From assembly GCA_039180865.1 (NCBI GenBank), contig JBCDCZ010000092.1, forward strand, positions 1 through 15,120: a stretch of 15,120 nucleotides of DNA. The letters are read 5' to 3'. The stretch is from JBCDCU01 sp039180865. Lineage in GTDB: Bacteria > Pseudomonadota > Alphaproteobacteria > Rhizobiales > JACESI01. The notes beneath the pieces are model-generated. The model saw only the letters and a list, made by a program, of their open reading frames with translations. It searched no databases and had not been told where the DNA came from. Shown one piece after another: positions 7,414 through 13,391 of this stretch (position 1 is the first letter of the stretch; every line of letters starts with the position of its first letter). The position numbers were made by a program, and so were the translations under genes.

Positions 7414-7860
7414 CTACCAGGTTCCGGTGTTCCCCATGCTGGCCCACGGTTCTGCTGCCTCAAGCGCCGTACCACGCTGCAGGAGTTCGACTGAGATCCC
7501 GTCTGGAGAAACGACAAAAGCCATGCGGCCATCGCGCGGCGGGCGATTGATTGTCACGCCATTGTCCAAGATGTGCTGGCAGGTGTCGTAGATGTTGTCG
7601 ACCTGAAACGCCAGATGACCGAAATTGCGGCCGCCAGAATAGTCTTCCGGATCCCAATTGTAGGTCAGTTCCAGAGCCGGCGCTGCCTCATTGTGAACAC
7701 GATCAACGTCTTCCTTGGCAGCCAGGAAGACCAAGGTGAAGCGGCCCTTATCATTGTCGTAGCGCCGAACCTCCTCCAACCCGAGAAGATCGCAATAAAA
7801 CTTCTTGGATTGTTCGATATCCGTAACCCGGACCATCGTGTGAAGGTATTTAATGCCCAT
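7414..7860 (-). CDS. gloA: Lactoylglutathione lyase (glyoxalase I)
   Basis: A 148-residue cytoplasmic metalloenzyme of the vicinal-oxygen-chelate fold. It converts the hemithioacetal of methylglyoxal and glutathione into S-lactoylglutathione, the first step of methylglyoxal detoxification. The four metal ligands are at expected spacing: H7 (YLHTMVRV), E64 (ALELTYNW), H82 (FGHLAFQV) and E125 (ISVELLQR). ELTYNW and FYCDLLGL are further family marks. The ligand set H/E/H/E and the length fit the short, Ni-type bacterial enzyme. ATG 7860 is preceded by GAGGGAG (7874-7868) at seven bases. The tail past residue 130 (ALEAAEPWASMGNTGTW) is typical of alphaproteobacterial members. It is divergent from the DoxX gene across 189 bp, where I see no strong promoter. 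Confidence 0.92.
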   Translation of the reverse strand: MGIKYLHTMVRVTDIEQSKKFYCDLLGLEEVRRYDNDKGRFTLVFLAAKEDVDRVHNEAAPALELTYNWDPEDYSGGRNFGHLAFQVDNIYDTCQHILDNGVTINRPPRDGRMAFVVSPDGISVELLQRGTALEAAEPWASMGNTGTW

Positions 7861-8049
7861 GTTGCCGCTCCCTCGTTGTCAGTGCGCGATTGTGTTGAAT
7901 TTTTTCGCCTAACCCCCGCGATCGGTGAAAAGACTGTCAACACCCGTGATCGTTCTGGTTGACCGATTACATGGATGGTCACAGGGGCGGCTCGCAATGC
8001 CGTCAGACGTAGATTAAGGCTTTCGGCCTGAGCAACAAGGGAAAAGACA

Positions 8050-8427
8050 ATGGAACAGATCAACACATTAACAGGTCCCGCAGGACGCATTCTCCTCGGT
8101 GGATTCTGGCTTTATTTCGGACTTACCAAACTGGGCGGTATCGAAGGATTGCAAGGTTACATGGCAAGTCAGGGCGTTCCGGGCTTCCTCGTCTACGCAG
8201 TCATTGCACTGGAAATTGGTGGCGGACTGGCGCTTCTGGCGGGTGCTTTCTCGCGCTATGCGGCCCTTCTTCTAGCGCTTTTCAGCTTGGCAACCGCTTT
8301 CCTCTTCCACAACGTGTTTGCTGATCCAGGCGAACTCAATAACTTTGCAAAGAACATCGCGATCGCAGGTGGCCTCCTGATGATCACGACAAACGGTCCA
8401 GGACGGTTCGCAGTCAACCAAGCCTAA
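8050..8427 (+). CDS. DoxX-family membrane protein
   Basis: A 125-residue protein with four hydrophobic helices at about 8-27, 45-65, 69-88 and 99-113. It has family marks RILLGGFWLYFGLTKL, LEIGGGLALLAG and NNFAKNIAIAGGLLM, as seen in DoxX/DoxD-like proteins (YphA/YqjF type). The biochemical role of these small bacterial members is poorly defined. Some are linked to redox or thiol stress, and the name comes from an archaeal quinol oxidase subunit. ATG 8050 has AAGGGA (8037-8042) seven bases upstream. It lies head to head with gloA, so a shared response to reactive electrophiles is possible, but that is inference from position alone. Confidence 0.82.
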   Translation: MEQINTLTGPAGRILLGGFWLYFGLTKLGGIEGLQGYMASQGVPGFLVYAVIALEIGGGLALLAGAFSRYAALLLALFSLATAFLFHNVFADPGELNNFAKNIAIAGGLLMITTNGPGRFAVNQA

Positions 8428-8481
8428 TCGACCCGTTCAGCCGAAAACCACCCCAACCTGGCAGTCCAGTTGCGACTGTCA

Positions 8482-8509
8482 GGACGGGTGGGCGGGCGTC
8501 CCACCTCTT
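8482..8509 (+). terminator. GC-rich hairpin between doxX and glycerate kinase genes
   Basis: GGTGGG (8487-8492) pairs with CCCACC (8500-8505), followed by TCTT; an alternative stem pairs GGACG (8482-8486) with CGTCC (8497-8501). It lies in the 114-bp gap between two convergent genes. The T-run is short, so it is only a candidate terminator for the DoxX transcript. Confidence 0.4.
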
Positions 8510-8541
8510 GCAGTGAATATCTGCGGTTAGTCGCTGCGGCC

Positions 8542-9810
8542 TTACTCCAAAATCAAAAAGGCACGGAAGTCGTTGACATTCGTTGCCGTCGGGCCGGGGG
8601 CAAAAAGCGCATTCAGCGCTTCAAACGCCGTATAGGCGTCATTGCCAGCCAGTAACGCTTTGGGCTTCAAGCCTTTCTTCACGAGACCATCAATCGTTTT
8701 GGCGTCAATGAAGGCCCCAGCATTATCTTCCGATCCGTCAATACCGTCCGTGTCGGCTGCCAGCGCATAGATACGGTTTTCGCCTGAGATCTTAAATGCT
8801 GCCGAGAGAAGGAGTTCTGTGTTGCGACCACCTCTGCCTTTATGACGGACAGTGACTGTCGTTTCACCACCGGACAACAGAACGCATGGCGGCTTAAAGG
8901 GTTCACCCAAGCGGTGACATCGCGCAGCCAGTGCCGCCAGGGCACCGCCCACGTCGCGCGCTTCCCCTTCCAGATCGTCGGAAAGGATATAAGCCGAAAT
9001 CCCGGCAGCTTCGGCAGTCTGTTTAGCTGCAAGCAGCGACCGTTCCGCCGTTGCAACGAGCTTAACTTCGTCTCTCGAAAAGCCCGGATCGTTAGGTCTC
9101 GGCGCCGCTGCTTCCTCCCTGGCCATCCATGACACCACGCTTTCCGGCAAATCCATCTGATAACGTTCGATGATTTCGAGAGCATCCGCCCGGTCCGGCA
9201 ACGAGGGAACCGTCGGCCCGGATGCGACAAGGCTCGGATCATCGCCCGGAATATCGGAAATGATAAGGCTCAAAACACGAGCCGGATGCGCGCAAGCCGC
9301 AAGCCGTCCCCCCTTGATTTCGGAGACGTGTTTTCTCACCGCGTTCATTTCATGGATTGGCGCCCCGGATTTCAAGAGAGCGGCGTTGAGAGCCTGCTTG
9401 TCCTCCGGTGGTACAGAGGCCGGCGGAAGCGATAACAGCGACGATCCGCCACCCGACATCAGGGCCACAACAAGATCATCTTCACCGCATCCGGAAACGA
9501 GATCCATCATCCGTCTTGCAGCCTCGAAGCTCCCTTCATCAGGCACCGGGTGCGAGGCTTCCACAATCTCGATCCGCTCACAAGGAACCGCGGACCCTTT
9601 TCGCGTAACGACAAGCCCTTCCAAGGGAGATGAACAAGCCTCCTCAAACGCCCGCGCCATATGCGCAGATGCCTTACCTGCGCCGACGACGACAAGGCGC
9701 CCTTTGGGTGGATCCGGCACATAGTCCTTGAGCATTACTTTCGGATCGGCCGCATCGACCGCTGCCTGAAAGAGGTCGGAGAGGAATGCCCTTGGCTCAA
9801 ACTTCGTCAT
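8542..9810 (-). CDS. Glycerate 2-kinase (GckA/TtuD family)
   Basis: A 422-residue class II glycerate kinase with an N-terminal DUF4147 domain and a C-terminal MOFRL domain. It phosphorylates D-glycerate to 2-phosphoglycerate, the exit from glyoxylate, hydroxypyruvate, tartrate or serine-cycle carbon into lower glycolysis. Motifs in order: VVGAGKAS (41-48), ASHPVPDEGS (85-94), LMSGGGSSLL (117-126), NAVRKHVSEIKGGRLA (156-171), SDIPGDDPSLVASGPT (185-200), LLSGGETTV (311-319), GGRNTELLL (327-335) and DTDGIDGSEDNAGA (353-366). Older annotations call this family hydroxypyruvate reductase TtuD. Start ATG 9810 has GGAAG (9818-9814) close upstream. It begins 17 bp after the cysG stop and is probably co-transcribed with it, an unusual pairing. 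No glyoxylate or tartrate genes are adjacent. Confidence 0.88.
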   Translation of the reverse strand: MTKFEPRAFLSDLFQAAVDAADPKVMLKDYVPDPPKGRLVVVGAGKASAHMARAFEEACSSPLEGLVVTRKGSAVPCERIEIVEASHPVPDEGSFEAARRMMDLVSGCGEDDLVVALMSGGGSSLLSLPPASVPPEDKQALNAALLKSGAPIHEMNAVRKHVSEIKGGRLAACAHPARVLSLIISDIPGDDPSLVASGPTVPSLPDRADALEIIERYQMDLPESVVSWMAREEAAAPRPNDPGFSRDEVKLVATAERSLLAAKQTAEAAGISAYILSDDLEGEARDVGGALAALAARCHRLGEPFKPPCVLLSGGETTVTVRHKGRGGRNTELLLSAAFKISGENRIYALAADTDGIDGSEDNAGAFIDAKTIDGLVKKGLKPKALLAGNDAYTAFEALNALFAPGPTATNVNDFRAFLILE

Positions 9811-9827
9811 GCACTTCCGCCCCGGAT

Positions 9828-11318
9828 TTATTCTGCTGCACCGGCAAGCGCGAAAGGTAGCCGCCGCTCAGCGGCATAGGTCGAAAACACCGTCCCTATT
9901 CCTATGATGACGGGATCGCCTTGCGCTGTCTCTTCCACCCCGGCGACAAGGTCCGCCAACCGACCGTACCATATCCGCTCTGTGGGCCGGGATGCATTCG
10001 CGACGACGACAACCGGTGTATCAGCCGGCATGCCATGGGCAATCAGGTTTTCGGAAACCTCATCCGCGGTTCGCGCCGCCATGTAAAAAACCAGGGTCGT
10101 ATCGCCGGAGGCCATCCCCTGCCAATGCAGGTTATCCGGCAAGCGACCACTCTTCGAATGCCCGGTTACGAAGCGAACCGATTGTGCATGTTCGCGATGG
10201 GTCAGAGAGACAGCAAGGCTCGAAGCGGCAGCGGAACCCGCCGTGATACCGGGAATAATTTCGAACGGAACATCCGCTTCCAAGAGATCAGCAATCTCTT
10301 CCCCTGCCCTTCCGAATATCATCGGATCGCCCCCCTTCAGGCGAACCACCCTTTTGCCGGACAGCGCATGGCGGATCATCATCTGGTTGATCTCGTCCTG
10401 TTTACAGGATCGCCGTCCGCCGCGCTTTCCGACGTAGAGCCGTTCTGCTTCACGCCGGGCGAGTTCAAGGATTTCCGGCGACGACAGATCATCAAACATG
10501 ATGACGTCTGCCGCCTGCAGTGCCCTGATCGCCTTGATTGTCAGGAGATCGGGATCGCCTGGTCCTGACCCGACGAGCGAGACAAAGCCAAGAGCGCCGC
10601 CGCCGGGTTGACCGGTTCCCTTGGACGTGCGCTCCGCAAGCTCGAACAGATCGCGTTCGGATACCGGTTCCGCCCTGAAGGCGCGCTCGACAAATCGTTC
10701 CCAGAAGACGCGACGGAGGGCCTGGTCTGGAATGCGTTTCTTGAGATTGGAACGAAACGCTTTGGCAAGGCCGCCTGCCTTCGCGAGAGCCTTTGGCAAC
10801 ATCACTTCGATCTTGCGGCGGATCGCCTGACCTAGGATCGGCGCAGCACCATCGGTCGACACACCGACTACAACCGGGGACCGGTTGACGATCGTTCCGA
10901 ACTGGAAATCGCAATATTTGGGATTGTCGATGACGTTGACCGGTACTTTTGCAGCCTTTGCCGCGCAATAAAAAGCCTGCGCCTCAGCATCGCTTTCGAA
11001 GTCGCCAAGCGCGACTGCAATGCCTTCGAGATCTGCAAGCGACCAAGGGCGCTCTTGACTGTCAAAGCTTCCGGCAGCCGCTCCACGTTCCAGAAGATCT
11101 GTCATTTCATGGGAAAGGTCTTCCGAAATAACGAGAACATCTGCACCCGCCGCCGCGAGGAGTTCCGCCTTCCAGGCCGCCCCTTCCGACCCCCCGGCGA
11201 GAAGGGCCTTCCTCCCCTCAAGCTTTAAGAAAACCGGAAGAACGGCGAGCGCTTCCATCCTCAGAAGCGCTTGCGTCTTTGGGCTTTCAGTATGCTGGAT
11301 CGACGGGATTTTCGCCAT
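9828..11318 (-). CDS. cysG: Siroheme synthase (fused CysG)
   Basis: A trifunctional enzyme, about 496 residues from the chosen start. It makes siroheme, the cofactor of sulfite and nitrite reductases, from uroporphyrinogen III. The N-terminal half is the precorrin-2 dehydrogenase/sirohydrochlorin ferrochelatase: dinucleotide loop LLAGGSEGAAWKAELL (~39-54) and NVIDNPKYCDF...VVVGVSTDGAAP (~128-160). The C-terminal half is uroporphyrinogen-III C-methyltransferase, using S-adenosylmethionine: LVGSGPGDPDLLTIKAIRAL (~248-267), KRGG, VRLKGGDPMIFGRAGEE (~325-341), EIIPGITAGSAA (~353-364) and QGDPVIIGIGTV. The start is uncertain: ATG 11318 and ATG 11348 are both in frame, and TTG at 11378 is less likely. 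It is divergent from bmt, which replenishes methionine. Sulfate- or nitrite-reduction genes, its usual partners, are not in view. Confidence 0.9.
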   Translation of the reverse strand: MAKIPSIQHTESPKTQALLRMEALAVLPVFLKLEGRKALLAGGSEGAAWKAELLAAAGADVLVISEDLSHEMTDLLERGAAAGSFDSQERPWSLADLEGIAVALGDFESDAEAQAFYCAAKAAKVPVNVIDNPKYCDFQFGTIVNRSPVVVGVSTDGAAPILGQAIRRKIEVMLPKALAKAGGLAKAFRSNLKKRIPDQALRRVFWERFVERAFRAEPVSERDLFELAERTSKGTGQPGGGALGFVSLVGSGPGDPDLLTIKAIRALQAADVIMFDDLSSPEILELARREAERLYVGKRGGRRSCKQDEINQMMIRHALSGKRVVRLKGGDPMIFGRAGEEIADLLEADVPFEIIPGITAGSAAASSLAVSLTHREHAQSVRFVTGHSKSGRLPDNLHWQGMASGDTTLVFYMAARTADEVSENLIAHGMPADTPVVVVANASRPTERIWYGRLADLVAGVEETAQGDPVIIGIGTVFSTYAAERRLPFALAGAAE

Positions 11319-11502
11319 GTGTACTGCCGGATTTCGATGGTGCGCCATTCCATCCCATATTTTGCGCTCCAAGACCAAATGTTCTTTTGCTCGGAGACAT
11401 GGTCTGAAAGATCAACCTTACCCGCAATTTAAAGCCCGGTGACATTGTGAAGGCCTTCAAGATGAAGTGAGCACAGATAACCTGTTTCGCCAGTCCCTCG
11501 AA

Positions 11503-11531
11503 TTGACGATATAAAGACTTTTATATATGTT
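11503..11531 (+). promoter_or_regulatory. bmt: bmt promoter with palindromic operator in its spacer
   Basis: TTGACG (11503-11508) is a five-of-six -35 box. TATGTT (11526-11531) is a four-of-six -10 box, 17 bp away. The spacer holds a perfect inverted repeat, ATATAAA (11509-11515) and TTTATAT (11520-11526), around GACT. A regulator on this site would cover the promoter core, which suggests repression. From memory, AT-rich palindromes of this kind are described for ArsR-family methionine-cycle regulators (SahR type) in Proteobacteria; that link is inference. The predicted leader is only about 40 nt, too short for a SAM riboswitch. Confidence 0.55.
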
Positions 11532-11579
11532 TATAGCCAAATTCAAAACCGGCGTCTGAAAAATAGGGAAAAAACGAGT

Positions 11580-12593
11580 ATGCGGATTTCGCTTGATACG
11601 CTTCTTGCGGAAAAGGGAACACTTCTGGCTGACGGCGCGACGGGAACCAACTTCATGAAAATGGGGCTTGAGCCCGGCTTTCCACCTGACCTTTGGAACA
11701 CGAGCGAACAGGAAAAACCGGAAACGCTCCACCAGCTCTTCGTCGATGCAGGATCCGATATCATCCTCACCAACACATTCGGCGCCAATGCCCCGCGCTT
11801 GAAGCTTCATAAGGCGGAAGACCAGGTCTACGAGATCAATAAGGCCGGCGCGGAAATCGCTGCAATGGTTGCAGCGAGGGCGCCGCGACCTGTCGTTGTT
11901 GCCGGTTCAGTTGGTCCAACCGGCGAATTGTTCGCCCCGCTTGGTGCTATGACATTGAGCGATGCCCGGGCGGCTTTCCGCGAACAGATGCAAGGCCTCA
12001 AGGACGGCGGTGCCGACGTTGCGTGGATTGAAACCATGTCTGCAGCCGATGAAATTCAGGCGGCAGCCGAGGCGGCCGTAGAAGTCGGCCTGCCTTATGT
12101 CTTCACCGCAAGTTTCGACACGGCCGGGAAGACCATGATGGGGCTTGCTCCAAGTGCGCTCTCGGAACTCTCGACGTCTCTCCCCGGCGAGGCCATAGCG
12201 TTTGGTGCGAATTGTGGTGTCGGCGCATCCGATCTTCTCGTCTCGGTCCTTTCAATGCGTGATAGCGATCCGAAAGCCGTCATCGTTGCAAAGGCCAATT
12301 GCGGGATACCGGTCGTTAAGGGTGCAACGACGGAATACACTGGCACACCCGAACTCATGGCGGAATATATCCGGATGGCGGTCGACTCAGGTATTCGCAT
12401 TATCGGCGGCTGCTGTGGAACATCGCCTGACCATGTGCGCGCTATGCGCGATGCGCTTGACGCCCATACGCCACGCACACGCCCCGTGCTTGAAGACATC
12501 CTACAGGAACTTGGGCCGCTCGTTGCCCCTCCAGCGAGCAATGATCGTGGCGAGCCCAGGCGAGAGCGACGGGGTCGGCGCCGGCGCGGCTAG
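11580..12593 (+). CDS. bmt: Betaine-homocysteine S-methyltransferase
   Basis: A 337-residue zinc-dependent methyltransferase that moves a methyl group from a betaine to homocysteine, giving methionine. It belongs to the homocysteine S-methyltransferase (pfam02574) fold. Visible motifs: LLADGATGTNFMKMGL (15-30), DIILTNTFGANAPRL (60-74), VVVAGSVGPTGE (105-116) and the zinc thiolates C212 in GANCGVG and C278/C279 in GGCCGTSPDHV. It resembles rhizobial Bmt more than MetH, since no corrinoid or folate domain follows. The last ~15 residues (RGEPRRERRGRRRRG) are a strongly basic Arg/Gly tail outside the barrel. ATG 11580 has AGGGAA (11565-11570) nine bases upstream. The betaine donor (glycine betaine, dimethylglycine or another) cannot be read from the sequence. 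It is convergent with the Fe-S protein gene. Confidence 0.87.
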   Translation: MRISLDTLLAEKGTLLADGATGTNFMKMGLEPGFPPDLWNTSEQEKPETLHQLFVDAGSDIILTNTFGANAPRLKLHKAEDQVYEINKAGAEIAAMVAARAPRPVVVAGSVGPTGELFAPLGAMTLSDARAAFREQMQGLKDGGADVAWIETMSAADEIQAAAEAAVEVGLPYVFTASFDTAGKTMMGLAPSALSELSTSLPGEAIAFGANCGVGASDLLVSVLSMRDSDPKAVIVAKANCGIPVVKGATTEYTGTPELMAEYIRMAVDSGIRIIGGCCGTSPDHVRAMRDALDAHTPRTRPVLEDILQELGPLVAPPASNDRGEPRRERRGRRRRG

Positions 12594-12623
12594 GTCTTTC
12601 GAGATCAGGATCGGTCAAAATCA

Positions 12624-12649
12624 GTCGCCTTTGCCGTGCTTAAGGCGAC
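12624..12649 (-). terminator. Terminator of the mttB/Fe-S protein group
   Basis: GTCGCCTT (12624-12631) and AAGGCGAC (12642-12649) form a perfect eight-pair stem across a 10-base loop. On the minus strand the stem is followed by TGATTTTGACC, a short T-run, so it fits termination of the leftward transcript. The Fe-S protein's TAA (12642-12640) lies at the stem-loop junction. It has no T-run for the bmt direction. Confidence 0.55.
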
Positions 12650-13296
12650 GTCCCAGGATTGCGGAACGCGTCCATATGGAAGCGCTGCTGATCCGATGAG
12701 TAGACGTGCGATGGTCCGACTGGACACGCTTGCCGCGCGAGACATCCACCGTTCCGGCAAGCGGCACCAGACGGCCCGTTAACATGGGCTCGGCAAGCAT
12801 CGACATCATATCCTTCAAGAGTGAACGCTCCGACCGGGCATGTGGTAAGACACGGCTTTGACGCGCAGGTGTCGCAAGGATGCGGGCGCTCATTGGCCAA
12901 TGTGAGAGCGTGCGTTCCGTCAACCACGAAGACCGCGCGATAAGCATGCCAGAGTCCGTAATCCGGATCGATCAGAAGACCGAGTGGTGACGGTTTGATC
13001 GGATCGGCTTTGGCCGCCCAAGTGAGGAATGGCGGCGGCGGCTGGTCGAACGGATAGATCGCCTTTGCTGAAAACGCTTCGGCGAGGGGATCGAGGACCG
13101 ACCGCGTCCAATCGTCGAGAGCGTTGGAACCGGTAATGCCGGAAGCCCTGAAAACCGGCCAGAAATCCCCGCCGCGATTTCCGATAATGAAGAGCGTCCG
13201 CGGTAATTCTTCAGCGCCATCGACGAAACCGCCCCGCAACGCGAGACCCGAGGGTCGAAGCCCGTCTCTCAGTGCGGTTTCAAGATTTTCACTCAT
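12640..13296 (-). CDS. Ferredoxin-like protein with two Fe-S cluster motifs
   Basis: A 218-residue protein, not assigned to a named enzyme. The C-terminal third has two cysteine sets: C141-x2-C144-x4-C149-x3-C153-P, and C168-x11-C180-x4-C185-x5-C191-P. This layout, with CPVGA and CPVGPS, is like the dicluster domain of epoxyqueuosine reductase (QueG) and corrinoid-reductive proteins. The N-terminal ~135 residues (GLALRGGF, TLFIIGNRGGDFWPVF, DWTRSVLDPLAEAF, YPFDQPPPPF) lack the QueG catalytic domain signature I would expect, and show no signal peptide or membrane helix. Beside mttB it may supply low-potential electrons, perhaps to reactivate Co(II) corrinoid; that is inference. ATG 13296 has only a weak ribosome site and shares TAATG with the small ORF upstream, so translation may be coupled. 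Confidence 0.78.
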   Translation of the reverse strand: MSENLETALRDGLRPSGLALRGGFVDGAEELPRTLFIIGNRGGDFWPVFRASGITGSNALDDWTRSVLDPLAEAFSAKAIYPFDQPPPPFLTWAAKADPIKPSPLGLLIDPDYGLWHAYRAVFVVDGTHALTLANERPHPCDTCASKPCLTTCPVGAFTLEGYDVDACRAHVNGPSGAACRNGGCLARQACPVGPSHVYSSDQQRFHMDAFRNPGTSP

Positions 13297-13361
13297 TAGT
13301 CTTCATAAAGCCGGAAGGCGCGGCGCACTGCATCATAGTGGATCCTCAATCCCTCTTTCAT
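13296..13361 (-). CDS. Candidate 21-residue small ORF, coupled to the Fe-S protein gene
   Basis: In the 95-bp gap between mttB and the Fe-S protein gene, ATG 13361 opens a 21-codon frame. The peptide begins MKEGLRIHYD and ends FRLYED. Its TAA (13298-13296) overlaps the next ATG as TAATG, the classic layout for translational coupling. A strong GGGGAGG (13385-13379) is upstream, but 17 bases away, longer than usual. The peptide is charged and helix-prone (HYDAVRRAFRLYED) with no membrane segment. The frame is also the same as mttB's, following its TGA. I do not recognise it, and so short a frame could be accidental. Confidence 0.35.
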   Translation of the reverse strand: MKEGLRIHYDAVRRAFRLYED

Positions 13362-13391
13362 GGGGACGAGGGTCGACGCCTCCCCTTCTTT

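Noticed and set aside
7861..8049. TTGACA on the minus strand (7940-7935) as the gloA -35 box
   Set aside because: The base run at 17 bp is GGGGGT, with no acceptable -10 at 16-18 bp spacing.
11530..11580. SAM-II or other SAM riboswitch ahead of bmt
   Set aside because: The predicted leader is about 40 nt and shows no pseudoknot-like pairing; the palindrome is in the promoter, not the RNA.
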